From the IMG/VR virus record IMGVR_UViG_3300033146_000244, positions 1 through 64,000 of that record: a stretch of DNA of 64,000 nt; one strand, written 5' to 3'. A program made the position numbers and the translations under genes. The notes below the pieces were generated by a model. That model made no database searches. It was not told the origin of the DNA and saw only the letters and a program-made list of their open reading frames with translations. Shown piece after piece: positions 37,028-45,293 of the stretch; position 1 is the first letter of the stretch; every line of letters starts with the position of its first letter. This DNA is from a virus.

Positions 37028-38194
37028 TTAATAATTTCCCCAAATCTTATTAACTACTGACTTCTCTACTACACTTGCCCAACTACCATCTACATACAAC
37101 CACTGGTTACCTGTAGATATGCCTTGTTTTATCTGACTAGTGTAATCTCTGTCTATACCATGTATGCGTATATCTTCCACAATACCGCTATATGCACTAT
37201 ATACGCTACCAGAGTAAGCACTATTAAACCTATCACCCTTACTGTACCGTGCACTTACTTCTTTATTCAACGCAGCCTCTACTTCTTTTGTACTAGCTAT
37301 ACTCCAATCTTCTGGTCTTCCTTTAATGGTGGTAGTAGCTTTAGCTATCCATGTACCATCAGTACCCCAACCATATCCCGTAAAGTGCTCGGTACTTGTA
37401 ATATAAATTAAACTACCATTTACACTCTTATACCACGTATTTACTTTCAATCTTACCGTGTCTCCTATCTTAAACTTTAACTTACCTTTCCATTTTAATT
37501 CATTATAGTAAGTTTTAGCGTTTGTTTCGTTTGAGAAATGTTTAGTATTCACTTTACTACCTTTTACAAAACAACCATACTTTATTACTGGTATGCCCTC
37601 CTTATCGTACCCAACAATCCAACTCTCCTCGTTTTGATAGATAGCTCTTCCTTTTAATGTGCCTTGCCAGTTTTCTGCCCTACCGTCCAAGCCCTTATGA
37701 CACTTCGTAGTAGTACACATATCACTGTTCATAGGTGCTTTATTACAATTAATACAGCTCTTCTTAGGAAACGTACCATCTGTAAAGTCCTCTGTGTAGA
37801 ACATAGGTTTTATACCTGACTCTATTAGTTCTTTTTTAGTTAAGACTTCTCCAAGTGTATAAGGTGTATCACCTACCCATACACACGCTAAACCTCCCAC
37901 TGACAAAGCATAGTCAGTCACTACTCCTAAGTACTTATTTGTGTACTTACTATATATACCTGTACCTCCCAATCCTTGATTTACGTTGAACACATTATTG
38001 CTAATATCGTTATCGCTTCCTACGTCAGCTCCCCCTGTGTTATTGTTATCTTGCTGCTGCATTTTTTGACCGTCATCTCCCTCATTTACTTCAAATTGCA
38101 GTACCTCCATAATGTATTTCTTTGCGTACTCATTATCGCGTGTGTAATATGAATTAACAGCATTACATAATCTCTTACATTCGTTTATTGTCAT
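37028..38194 (-). CDS. Hypothetical protein with Cys cluster and SH3-like segments, 388 aa
   Basis: Three visible parts: a helical N-terminus followed by a Gln/Asn/Gly-rich linker (about 40-85); a cysteine cluster around 142-165 (CINCNKAP, MCTTTKCHKG) that could bind zinc; and a beta-rich C-terminal half with KFKIGDTVRLKVNTWYKS, typical of SH3/KOW-type barrels, plus Tyr/Ser repeats (SAYSGSVYSAYSG). No enzyme motif. It lies upstream of the small genes before the helicase group and downstream of ligase. Confidence 0.6.
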   Translation of the reverse strand: MTINECKRLCNAVNSYYTRDNEYAKKYIMEVLQFEVNEGDDGQKMQQQDNNNTGGADVGSDNDISNNVFNVNQGLGGTGIYSKYTNKYLGVVTDYALSVGGLACVWVGDTPYTLGEVLTKKELIESGIKPMFYTEDFTDGTFPKKSCINCNKAPMNSDMCTTTKCHKGLDGRAENWQGTLKGRAIYQNEESWIVGYDKEGIPVIKYGCFVKGSKVNTKHFSNETNAKTYYNELKWKGKLKFKIGDTVRLKVNTWYKSVNGSLIYITSTEHFTGYGWGTDGTWIAKATTTIKGRPEDWSIASTKEVEAALNKEVSARYSKGDRFNSAYSGSVYSAYSGIVEDIRIHGIDRDYTSQIKQGISTGNQWLYVDGSWASVVEKSVVNKIWGNY

Positions 38195-38223
38195 ACCTAT
38201 TGTATTTAATTATTATTTAATCA

Positions 38224-39279
38224 TTACTTATCTATTCTAATCCCTACCATCACTGGAAAACGTGGTACTCCAGTATTACTGTATTCAAAGAATCTTAATT
38301 CAGCTACCTTACCTATGTAATCTTCTTTGTTGGTTAGCATCTTCTCTCGTTCTTTATGAGACATTTTAACACCACAGCCGAGTATATTATCTCCGTACCT
38401 ATGTCCTTTTGCTCCTTCCCAATCAAACACAGGAGAGCCAAATTCTTTATGTACGTCCTCTGGTATTATATCTTTTATTTTAATAGCTACATCTAAGAAG
38501 TCCTTATATTTCAGTAAACTGTCACTCCTCTTGTTAGGTTCGTATCCTTTATCGCCATGTCGTATTATAGTACCTTCGTATCCTTGTTTTAAATATACTT
38601 TATGTGCATTAAACAATTCTTCCTCATTTTTTATCATCTGTATTGGTACTAACTCTATACTATCTATACCGTGTACTAAATCATGTAAAGTACTGTATCT
38701 ATCCACAAACGGTTTATCGCTAATCATATCGTAAACGTGATACTTAATATCAGCACTCTCTGGTCTATTCTTTTTAATTAACTTCACATTCTCTTGGAAT
38801 GACTTACCATGTGCATACAATTCTCCGTCTATCACGTCGTCGGTAGCTATATTTACTACAGCTATATGTGGTAGTGTATCAATAACCCTATTCTTTCTTG
38901 ACAACATCACTTTGTTACTCTTTATACACCTTATGCCATCTAACTTCGGTTGTACGTAACAAGGAAACTTTACTTTATGTTTATGGTCTTTATACGAGTA
39001 AGCTAGCATGGGTAATATAACTTTATTATTTTCTGCTTCTTCTATCGTGTATTTATACCCTTCTGCTAATTTCTTTGTTATTAGATTTTCTGCCTCCTTT
39101 GTTGCCTGCTCTCTTCCACTGGTCTCATTAGATTTACCAGTATTCTTAGGAGTGCATTCTTTAATATGCTTTACCATTTTACCACCGACTATCCCCGTAT
39201 AACGTATAAGCATCTCACCAGACGTCTTTATTTCAATAAGGCGTATCTTACCCTTACTATCTTGTTTATATAGGTTCAT
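38224..39279 (-). CDS. ATP-dependent DNA ligase, 351 aa
   Basis: Seals nicks in phage DNA. Nucleotidyltransferase motifs in order: I KLDGIR (112-117, Lys112 adenylated), III DGELY (151-155), IIIa YHVYDM (180-185), IV EGTIIR (235-240) and V LLKYKD (255-260). An OB-fold-like C-terminus follows (GKVAELRFFEYS...GVPRFPV). The first 75 residues resemble a WGR-type domain (KIRLIEIKTSGEMLIRYTG), seen in some nick-sensing proteins. The size suits phage ligases. It sits between the 388-aa gene and the Sak4-like gene. Confidence 0.93.
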   Translation of the reverse strand: MNLYKQDSKGKIRLIEIKTSGEMLIRYTGIVGGKMVKHIKECTPKNTGKSNETSGREQATKEAENLITKKLAEGYKYTIEEAENNKVILPMLAYSYKDHKHKVKFPCYVQPKLDGIRCIKSNKVMLSRKNRVIDTLPHIAVVNIATDDVIDGELYAHGKSFQENVKLIKKNRPESADIKYHVYDMISDKPFVDRYSTLHDLVHGIDSIELVPIQMIKNEEELFNAHKVYLKQGYEGTIIRHGDKGYEPNKRSDSLLKYKDFLDVAIKIKDIIPEDVHKEFGSPVFDWEGAKGHRYGDNILGCGVKMSHKEREKMLTNKEDYIGKVAELRFFEYSNTGVPRFPVMVGIRIDK

Positions 39280-39286
39280 GTATATT

Positions 39287-39520
39287 TTATTCTTTTATTA
39301 GCATTTTTGTCTTCGCCATGTCGCTTAAAGCGTTATAGCCAGTATGGCATTCTAGGTACTCCAACATAGAGTGCTCTGCATAGCTATCTACCATTTCTTG
39401 GTAAGTGAGCTTTTCAAACCCCTCCTTTGTAAAGTATTTTTTTAACTTCTTCTCTGTAACAGTTATTTGCTTACTGTACGTTACTACTGTTGTTTTGTCT
39501 TTATTCATTATAGTATTCAT
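39287..39520 (-). CDS. Small hypothetical protein, 77 aa
   Basis: Helical and charged (TVTEKKLKKYFTKEGFEKLT), with no recognised domain. It overlaps the 3' end of the Sak4-like gene by 20 bases; an ATG at 39508 (MNKDKTTVVTYSK) would shorten the overlap. Ligase follows after seven bases, so it may be a small partner of either enzyme. Confidence 0.58.
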   Translation of the reverse strand: MNTIMNKDKTTVVTYSKQITVTEKKLKKYFTKEGFEKLTYQEMVDSYAEHSMLEYLECHTGYNALSDMAKTKMLIKE

Positions 39521-40184
39521 TTATTCTTTTTATTACCACATCTAAGTCGTTATCTATTTTTAACTCAGCAAACATTCCAGCTGGCGATTTAGCAGGTATT
39601 ATAATCTTATCTAACTTACTTCTGTTAGTTATAAACCCGTATTGTGCTATGTCATCGTCATCAAATTCACAGTAGCTGTATAACACCACATCTACTAATG
39701 CTAATGGGTTATACTTATCCTCTAACATCTGTCCTATTAGCTTAATCTTCTTCTTTACCTTTTTCCTGTCATTAGTATCATCATCATCGTGAAATACTAA
39801 GAAGATGTTATCTATGTATTTAGTGTTATTAGCTACATCTAATATACTTTGCATGTGTTTACCCATCTCACCAAACTTTGTGTACCCAGTCTCCTCAGCT
39901 CTTGCAAAGAACTCTTTTTGCATAATGAATCCAACATCATCTATTATTATCGTATTTACTTTAGTGGCTTTTTTGTCAATAGCCTTTAAATACTTTATTA
40001 ACTGCGCATAATTGTTTGCTACTGCTATGTTCTTACTAGTAGCATTATAAGTTCTCCTACTACCAGTAAACGATAAGTCTTTATCTACCGCCTGTATTAT
40101 TACTGTACTCTCTGGTGATAGGTTTCTAAGTGAATAAGTTTTACCTGTACCTGTATCACCTAGTATAATTCTTAATTTAGCCAT
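39501..40184 (-). CDS. Sak4-like RecA-fold ATPase, 227 aa
   Basis: Walker A is GDTGTGKT (9-16) and Walker B is NTIIIDDVGF (77-86). A polar segment LVFHDDDDTND occupies the sensor position. Length and the missing N-terminal domain fit the AAA_24/Sak4 group of phage RecA-like proteins, thought to work in single-strand annealing or recombination together with a phage SSB. The C-terminus has a strand-rich segment (KLDKIIIPAKSPAGMFAEL). A generic phage ATPase of another kind cannot be excluded. Confidence 0.78.
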   Translation of the reverse strand: MAKLRIILGDTGTGKTYSLRNLSPESTVIIQAVDKDLSFTGSRRTYNATSKNIAVANNYAQLIKYLKAIDKKATKVNTIIIDDVGFIMQKEFFARAEETGYTKFGEMGKHMQSILDVANNTKYIDNIFLVFHDDDDTNDRKKVKKKIKLIGQMLEDKYNPLALVDVVLYSYCEFDDDDIAQYGFITNRSKLDKIIIPAKSPAGMFAELKIDNDLDVVIKRINEYYNE

Positions 40185-40315
40185 ATTTACTTATTATATG
40201 TTTGTTACTACTCTATTCATTGTATCTGTATCAACCGCCATTTTAGCGACTCCTCTATTTTATCCTCTTCTATTACATCTATGTTTCTTGAGTGATATAC
40301 ATACTGTCTCCATGT

Positions 40316-40576
40316 TTAATTACTCTTATACGAGTGTTGTTGTTGCTCTTGCTTCTTTACGTAATCTACCACTTTTAATACACCATTCTTCTTGTGGTAA
40401 GTAGCACTCACTACTCCATTACGTAGCTTATGACACACGTAGCATCTATCATGTCCTTGTCTTTCTACTAACCTTCTCTTTAGTGGCTTCCCACAATCTA
40501 CACATCTCTTATTTGACATATCGTTATAAGCTATCCCTTTTCTTTTCCCAGTACTTACTGTTGATTTTATTGCCAT
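40316..40576 (-). CDS. Zinc-ribbon protein, 86 aa
   Basis: Four cysteines in two CxxC pairs (Cys25, 28, 45 and 48: CVDCGKPLK and CYVCHKLRNG) make a clear zinc ribbon. Lys/Arg-rich flanks and a His/Gln-rich C-terminus suggest nucleic-acid binding. It follows the PolA gene in the operon with one 28-aa ORF between. Confidence 0.7.
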   Translation of the reverse strand: MAIKSTVSTGKRKGIAYNDMSNKRCVDCGKPLKRRLVERQGHDRCYVCHKLRNGVVSATYHKKNGVLKVVDYVKKQEQQQHSYKSN

Positions 40577-40577
40577 T

Positions 40578-40664
40578 CTATACGTCTATATTTACCTTAT
40601 TTATAATACCCCTTTTATTCTTATAATGCGGACAATCTACAAGTGGTTTGTTGGTTGTTTTCAT
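40578..40664 (-). CDS. Very small protein, 28 aa
   Basis: Encodes MKTTNKPLVDCPHYKNKRGI plus eight residues, with one Cys-Pro-His cluster. It sits 16 bases after PolA's stop and ends one base before the next gene's ATG, spacing typical of this packed operon. The shortness keeps confidence low. Confidence 0.42.
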   Translation of the reverse strand: MKTTNKPLVDCPHYKNKRGIINKVNIDV

Positions 40665-40680
40665 TATACTCTTTATTTAT

Positions 40681-42849
40681 CTAATGTCCCCATGTATCTT
40701 GTATTACGGGTTCTGCTTTCATAGGCACTATCTCACAGAATAAAGCACCCGCATCTTCCATAGCACTTTTTACATCTAATGCCAACCATTCAGCATCTTC
40801 CTCCTTACATGAACTTAATATCTCATCATGTATCTCTGCTAAAAGTTTTACGTCTGTATGTAGTGGTGTGTAACCTTTCGCTATCAATCTCTTCCTCAAT
40901 AACAATATAGCTATCTTAGTCATATCACCAGCAGTACCTTGTGTTGGTGTATTCATTGACAACCTCTTATAGCTGCTATATAATCTTATTAACGCATACA
41001 AAGTTTTTTTATTTCCTTTCCAATACTTTGTATTTAATTGCTTATTCTCTAGTAAGCTCTTTAGTAATCTTGCCATCTTCTCTCTACCTATACTCTCTAT
41101 TACTTTCTTATAGTATTCTAAAAACTTGTCGTAGTTTGGTAGCATTCTCTTTCTATGCGTTACCTCATTTATCAGTATATACCCCTGCTTAATACTATCT
41201 TTCGCTACCTGCGAAAAATAAGCAACCTTCTCAGGAAACACTGCCAGCACACCGTTATATAACTCAGTAGCCTTCTCTTCCGTTATACTAAAAGATGTAG
41301 CTATTGTCTTAATACTCCCACCGTAATCTAGCTTGAAGTTCACTGTTTTAGATAAGTCCCTCTTGTCCTTATCAAATTCTACACTATAACTAGGTGTCTT
41401 CTTACTGATATTTTGAGGTACTCCTTCCAGTATTTCAAATAAGATGTTAGCTACAAAGGAATGCAAGTCACCGTCACCATTAAGGTAAAAGTCTATTAAC
41501 TTACTATCCTTACACTTATTAGCTGTAACTACTGATTCTTGACCACTGTAATCACAGTTTATCATTTTATAACCCTTTGCAACCCTAAAACAGCTTCTTA
41601 CTTCCTCGTCATGTGGTATATTCTGTATATTGGGCTTACTACTACTTGTCCTACCAGTAGTGAGTATCTGCCAATATGAAGCATGCACTCTACCGTTTAC
41701 AACGAACTTGTTTACAAACTTCACCCCATAAGTAGATATAGCTTTTTTATACTCTCTGTATTTAAGTAATATACTAAATATCTCATGTACTGGTATATTC
41801 TGAGTTAGTATTGCTTTACTTGTCCCAATCTTTTTCTTACCGTAGTCTTTTAAGTCGGCTCCGTTTATCCTACTTAACAACTCTATAAGTTGCTTAGGTG
41901 AGTTCCAGTTAGTAGTTGTGTTACCGAACAACCCATATTTGTCAGTACTTACTATCTTTTCTTTTATAGCAATATCATCTAATTTCTGTCTAGTTTTTAG
42001 TATCTTTGTTTTAAAGACACTTCCCAGCTTTAACCAACTTTCTACTACAATAGGCATACCGTTATATTCCATATCACCTAACCCAAATGATACTTCTGCT
42101 TCCATCGTAGGTAAGTCATAATCACAGTCGTCTAGTTTAAATGTATTTCTATAACCATTCTCTCTAAGTAACCGTTCTTGTTTAACTAGTATCCTACTAG
42201 GTGCAACAATGTCCTGTACCGCATATACTATGTGTCTTACAGTAAAAGGTTTTTGACCAATAGTTAAAAATAACATCGTAGTATCCTTATCCAATGACTC
42301 ATCAAAGTATCTGTAATAGCTACCTGCCATTGTGAAGTATCCAAATGTAGTTAGCTCAGTAAAGTCGGTTTTACCCTTATCTCCTGTAGTACCTGCATCT
42401 ATTATCATATCATTAATACTGGTATCCTCTAATATGTTTAGTACTATACCGTACTGTTTTAACATATTATAGTCGTATTTTAAGTTAGTGCCACTCCATC
42501 TAATACTTTCTAGCTCCTTTTTTAATAATCTAATATCGTAGTGTCTTGTATCTATTACTACCTGATGTTCCAGATTTCCAAATTGTAGCATAATCACCTT
42601 ATCCTTTCTAGGGTCTAAACCAGTAGTCTCTGTATCCAATATTGGTTTTGTGTTGTTTAAAGTAGTTGGAACTGCGGACAAAGAGTTTACACTATACACT
42701 GGGGTACTCATGTAACCTCCTATGAGCTCCTTAGCTTTTCTGGTTATACTTTTCTTATCTAGTGTTATAAGCGTAGTGTCTATACCTAATGTATTAACTG
42801 CTATATCAGCTACGTTATAGAGGGATTCTCCCCCGTAATAATATATCAT
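40681..42849 (-). CDS. Family A DNA polymerase with 3'-5' exonuclease, 722 aa
   Basis: Replicates phage DNA. The proofreading domain starts with PILDTETTGLDP (Asp72 and Glu74, ExoI). The palm has motif A INCDYSGQES (catalytic Asp), motif B RDLSKTVNFKLDYGG on the O helix and motif C LLAEIHDEI near residue 695. There is no 5' nuclease domain. The size and layout fit crAss-like and T7-like polymerases. The N-terminal linker (STPVYSVNSLSA) contains the variant copy of the recurrent DNA motif. Overlaps the upstream small gene by four bases (ATGA). Confidence 0.95.
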   Translation of the reverse strand: MIYYYGGESLYNVADIAVNTLGIDTTLITLDKKSITRKAKELIGGYMSTPVYSVNSLSAVPTTLNNTKPILDTETTGLDPRKDKVIMLQFGNLEHQVVIDTRHYDIRLLKKELESIRWSGTNLKYDYNMLKQYGIVLNILEDTSINDMIIDAGTTGDKGKTDFTELTTFGYFTMAGSYYRYFDESLDKDTTMLFLTIGQKPFTVRHIVYAVQDIVAPSRILVKQERLLRENGYRNTFKLDDCDYDLPTMEAEVSFGLGDMEYNGMPIVVESWLKLGSVFKTKILKTRQKLDDIAIKEKIVSTDKYGLFGNTTTNWNSPKQLIELLSRINGADLKDYGKKKIGTSKAILTQNIPVHEIFSILLKYREYKKAISTYGVKFVNKFVVNGRVHASYWQILTTGRTSSSKPNIQNIPHDEEVRSCFRVAKGYKMINCDYSGQESVVTANKCKDSKLIDFYLNGDGDLHSFVANILFEILEGVPQNISKKTPSYSVEFDKDKRDLSKTVNFKLDYGGSIKTIATSFSITEEKATELYNGVLAVFPEKVAYFSQVAKDSIKQGYILINEVTHRKRMLPNYDKFLEYYKKVIESIGREKMARLLKSLLENKQLNTKYWKGNKKTLYALIRLYSSYKRLSMNTPTQGTAGDMTKIAILLLRKRLIAKGYTPLHTDVKLLAEIHDEILSSCKEEDAEWLALDVKSAMEDAGALFCEIVPMKAEPVIQDTWGH
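42695..42704 (-). repeat. Recurrent motif, variant site 5
   Basis: Minus-strand reading CCCCAGTGTATAGTGTAAAC, as if GTGTA were duplicated within CCCCAGTGTAAA. It lies in the linker before the PolA exonuclease domain. Confidence 0.55.
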
Positions 42850-43082
42850 AATCCTAACATGTATTGCTTAGCATCTGATGCGTATTGTTCTTCACTCTTA
42901 GTTAGCAGTATGTTTGAGTGTATTGCGTTTACTACCTCAGCCATCAAAGCATTATCCATAATCATTGTAGGTATTTCAACATCGTAAGATTTTTTATACT
43001 CTTCTACTGTCATTATTTTAAAGTGTAACCCCTCTGACATATTTAGTACAGCTATTCTCTTGTTTGATTTATTTTCTACCAT
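42846..43082 (-). CDS. Small hypothetical protein, 78 aa
   Basis: Mixed alpha/beta (RIAVLNMSEGLHFKIMTVEE, NALMAEVVNAIHSNILL). Not recognised. It overlaps PolA's start by four bases, so it is translationally coupled to the polymerase and may assist it. The 166-base stretch upstream shows no convincing gene. Confidence 0.58.
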   Translation of the reverse strand: MVENKSNKRIAVLNMSEGLHFKIMTVEEYKKSYDVEIPTMIMDNALMAEVVNAIHSNILLTKSEEQYASDAKQYMLGL

Positions 43083-43248
43083 TTTATACTATTTAATTAA
43101 TTTGTATCATGCCAACAAGAAGAAAAAACCAAAGAGCTGTATAAACAAGTATAGTAAATTAAACCAACCCTCAATTAGGTAAGTCTGTTATTACTGTATG
43201 CTTGTTATATACAAACCCTTTGGCTTGTTAGACTTCTCGTCTATTTTA

Positions 43249-43791
43249 TTACACTTTTCTAAGTGTTTTATTTTTTGTAGAGACTGCTCTACAATGGTAT
43301 GTTTCATGGTCTCCATCTAGTATTGATAATAAAGCCTGTGTAGCTTCTTCATTAGAAGTTACTGGTTCTTTATCGTTATAGACACCAAAAATGTAACCAT
43401 CTTCGGTTACACTGTTTTTAATCTTATAAGCTAGTTTTAATGACTTTGTAATATTAAGCACATCTGCATATACCCCATTGGATAATGCGTGTGTAACTGC
43501 TTTCACAAAGCTAGTTACTTCCTTATGTCCTCTATCCTTAATTATTAACACTTCCTCTACGACTGATAAACTATGAAGAAGGCTCTGTTCTAAGTCCCCA
43601 CTTAACCCAACTATAACGTCAATAATATAATCAGGCTCTGTATGAGCATTTTTTTTACTATTGTATGGTTTTAACAGTTTAAAGTATTTTAATATAACCT
43701 CTATGGCTATATGTTCTTTACCTTCTATTACATTATAGATTAACTCGTTTAATGCTTCACTGTAATCTTTTCTTATTTGTGTTACCTCCAT
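43249..43791 (-). CDS. Hypothetical protein, 180 aa
   Basis: Largely helical (LNELIYNVIEGKEHIAIEVI, SLLHSLSVVEEVLIIKDRGH), soluble, and without recognised motifs. It follows the coiled-coil membrane protein by overlap (10 bases) and precedes the polymerase group. It may belong with either the lysis or the replication genes. Confidence 0.58.
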   Translation of the reverse strand: MEVTQIRKDYSEALNELIYNVIEGKEHIAIEVILKYFKLLKPYNSKKNAHTEPDYIIDVIVGLSGDLEQSLLHSLSVVEEVLIIKDRGHKEVTSFVKAVTHALSNGVYADVLNITKSLKLAYKIKNSVTEDGYIFGVYNDKEPVTSNEEATQALLSILDGDHETYHCRAVSTKNKTLRKV

Positions 43792-44126
43792 AGTTCTTTT
43801 AGTTTTGTTATAAATGATTTGTTATTTGTTATTCTTTTTGTATCAGCTTCTATTGCTTCTACAACTACTACTATACCGTTTTTTAAATCAGACATGTCCT
43901 CTTTAAGGTTGTCTAATTTTATATGCGTAATATCATGTTTGGTTGATAAAGTGTCTATGTATATGGATACTGCATCAAACCTCTTATTCATTTCCTCTTG
44001 TAAACTTACTATGTCTTTCTTAGTTGCATAGTCTCTATCAATACTACTAAAAATAGTTGTACTTACAATGATAGTAATTATTAGTAATAGTGTAACAGGT
44101 ATAATGTAACTATTCTTTTTACCCAT
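43782..44126 (-). CDS. Membrane-anchored coiled-coil protein, 114 aa
   Basis: I start it at the ATG at 44126 (MGKKNSYIIPVTLLLIITII); a longer frame begins at 44147. One N-terminal membrane segment covers about residues 8-28. It is followed by a long heptad-like helix (KDIVSLQEEMNKRFDAVSIY, HIKLDNLKEDMSDLKNGI) and a basic end. The shape suits a spanin- or holin-associated protein, or a phage DUF-type coiled-coil membrane protein. It overlaps the upstream 53-aa membrane gene by eight bases (ATGGGTAA), and a cell-wall hydrolase gene lies two genes upstream, so a lysis role is the best guess. Confidence 0.62.
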   Translation of the reverse strand: MGKKNSYIIPVTLLLIITIIVSTTIFSSIDRDYATKKDIVSLQEEMNKRFDAVSIYIDTLSTKHDITHIKLDNLKEDMSDLKNGIVVVVEAIEADTKRITNNKSFITKLKELWR

Positions 44127-44280
44127 CCTCTCTTGGTTTATTATCACCTTGTGTATCTAATTCTGTTACTGTCACCAACATAATACTCGGTAATTTTTTA
44201 ATACCGTCTATTATATAATAAATTGTAATAGCACCGGTGGCTAGTGCTATTATAGATACTGCTTGTTTAAGGTATTTCAT
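44119..44280 (-). CDS. Small membrane protein, holin candidate, 53 aa
   Basis: One hydrophobic segment near the N-terminus (VSIIALATGAITIYYIIDG) followed by a short charged tail ending KPREDG. Its ATG shares one base with the stop of the upstream 319-aa gene, and its stop overlaps the start of the next gene by eight bases, a layout of coupled genes. Size and topology allow a small holin or regulatory membrane peptide. The nearby GH73-type hydrolase supports that, but sequence alone does not prove it. Confidence 0.6.
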   Translation of the reverse strand: MKYLKQAVSIIALATGAITIYYIIDGIKKLPSIMLVTVTELDTQGDNKPREDG

Positions 44281-45239
44281 TATCGTTTCTTTTTATATGT
44301 ACGCTTTTTAACTGCATAGGCTTCATTAATTACAAAGTTATGCCCTTGAAACCAGTATTTAGCTCTTAGCCCCTCGTAGTATTCACGAACAGTCCCAATA
44401 TCGTTAATTACTTCTCCTTCCGTGAGCATACGTTCTCTTGTGGCTATACGCTTTTTTATTCTACTTAGTTTTTTGTTTAGCACAGCTAAATCAATACCAG
44501 TAGTAACATCTACCCTATTAAGCAATTCCTGTTCTGTAACGAGCAGCTTACCAAGTTCCAGTAAAGTAGCACTCTCACCATCAGCCTTTGCTTCATCATG
44601 CGCTTGTTGCATATAAGAACAATTAGGTATCTCCTCTCTTGTTACTTTAATTAAATCATACGTACTAACTGTCTTTGGCTTTTTTAAAAGCATTCTTTCA
44701 CGAGTGTATTTTTTAGTCTTCTCCTCGTTTATAGTACTTGTGATAACTTTGTAGTCAGTATTAATGTTTACGCTGTTTATACGTCTTATCTGTTCAGATG
44801 TGCGTAGGAGTAGTTGTTTACGTTTTTCAGCGTATCTCTGATACCGTTTTGTTGCAATGACTATTTTACCAACAGTCGCCTCATCTGATACACCTTCTTT
44901 GTTAAGTAGTGCTATTACATCAGCTTCTTGTAGTTTCACAAGTTTTGCAGTAACGGTAAATGAGTTATTCCATTCCCTCCCTGTGTGTCTTCGCACCATT
45001 GCGTTTATCCTGTTATAATTTTCTACAAACAGTTTTGTGGCTCTATTCTGCTCCTCTACGTACTTCTCTTTGAGTTGTTTTTTAAGAAAGCCTACATGTG
45101 GTTTCTTTTTGCTAGCTTTCATTGCTTGCATCCTCAGTTTATTAAGTCCTGCTGCAACTTCTTCTGCTACTGTTTCTGCATTGTAAGTGCAACTATTCCA
45201 CATTTCTTCTAATTCTATTTTATTTACACCTTTTGACAT
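44280..45239 (-). CDS. Basic coiled-coil protein, 319 aa
   Basis: Very rich in Lys, Arg and Glu, with long helices (KLRMQAMKASKKKPHVGFLK, LKKQLKEKYVEEQNRATKLF) and a basic end (AVKKRTYKKKR). No membrane segment and no enzyme motif. It may bind nucleic acid. It lies between the anchored hydrolase and the two small membrane proteins, so a link with lysis is possible but not shown. Its start is 54 bases after the hydrolase gene, across an imperfect hairpin. Confidence 0.58.
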   Translation of the reverse strand: MSKGVNKIELEEMWNSCTYNAETVAEEVAAGLNKLRMQAMKASKKKPHVGFLKKQLKEKYVEEQNRATKLFVENYNRINAMVRRHTGREWNNSFTVTAKLVKLQEADVIALLNKEGVSDEATVGKIVIATKRYQRYAEKRKQLLLRTSEQIRRINSVNINTDYKVITSTINEEKTKKYTRERMLLKKPKTVSTYDLIKVTREEIPNCSYMQQAHDEAKADGESATLLELGKLLVTEQELLNRVDVTTGIDLAVLNKKLSRIKKRIATRERMLTEGEVINDIGTVREYYEGLRAKYWFQGHNFVINEAYAVKKRTYKKKR

Positions 45240-45260
45240 TGTTGTAATATATTATAAATT

Positions 45261-45286
45261 CCTATTACGCATTATTGCGTAGTAGG
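45261..45286 (-). other. Imperfect hairpin between hydrolase and coiled-coil gene
   Basis: CCTATTACGC (45261-45270) pairs with GCGTAGTAGG (45277-45286), 9 of 10 pairs with a six-base loop. A/T-rich sequence follows on the minus strand but no clear T-run, so it may be a processing or weak termination site. Confidence 0.55.
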
Positions 45287-45293
45287 TACTGTA

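Noticed and set aside
40185-40315. A small gene between the Sak4-like and zinc-ribbon genes (frame reading YVYHSRNIDVIEEDKIEES).
   Set aside because: The frame is protein-like but has no ATG, GTG or TTG at a useful place, and the alternative ATG frames are 15-17 codons.
43083-43248. A 26-codon TTG-started frame upstream of the 78-aa gene.
   Set aside because: Rare start, very short and no homology clue; the gap otherwise shows nothing I can support.
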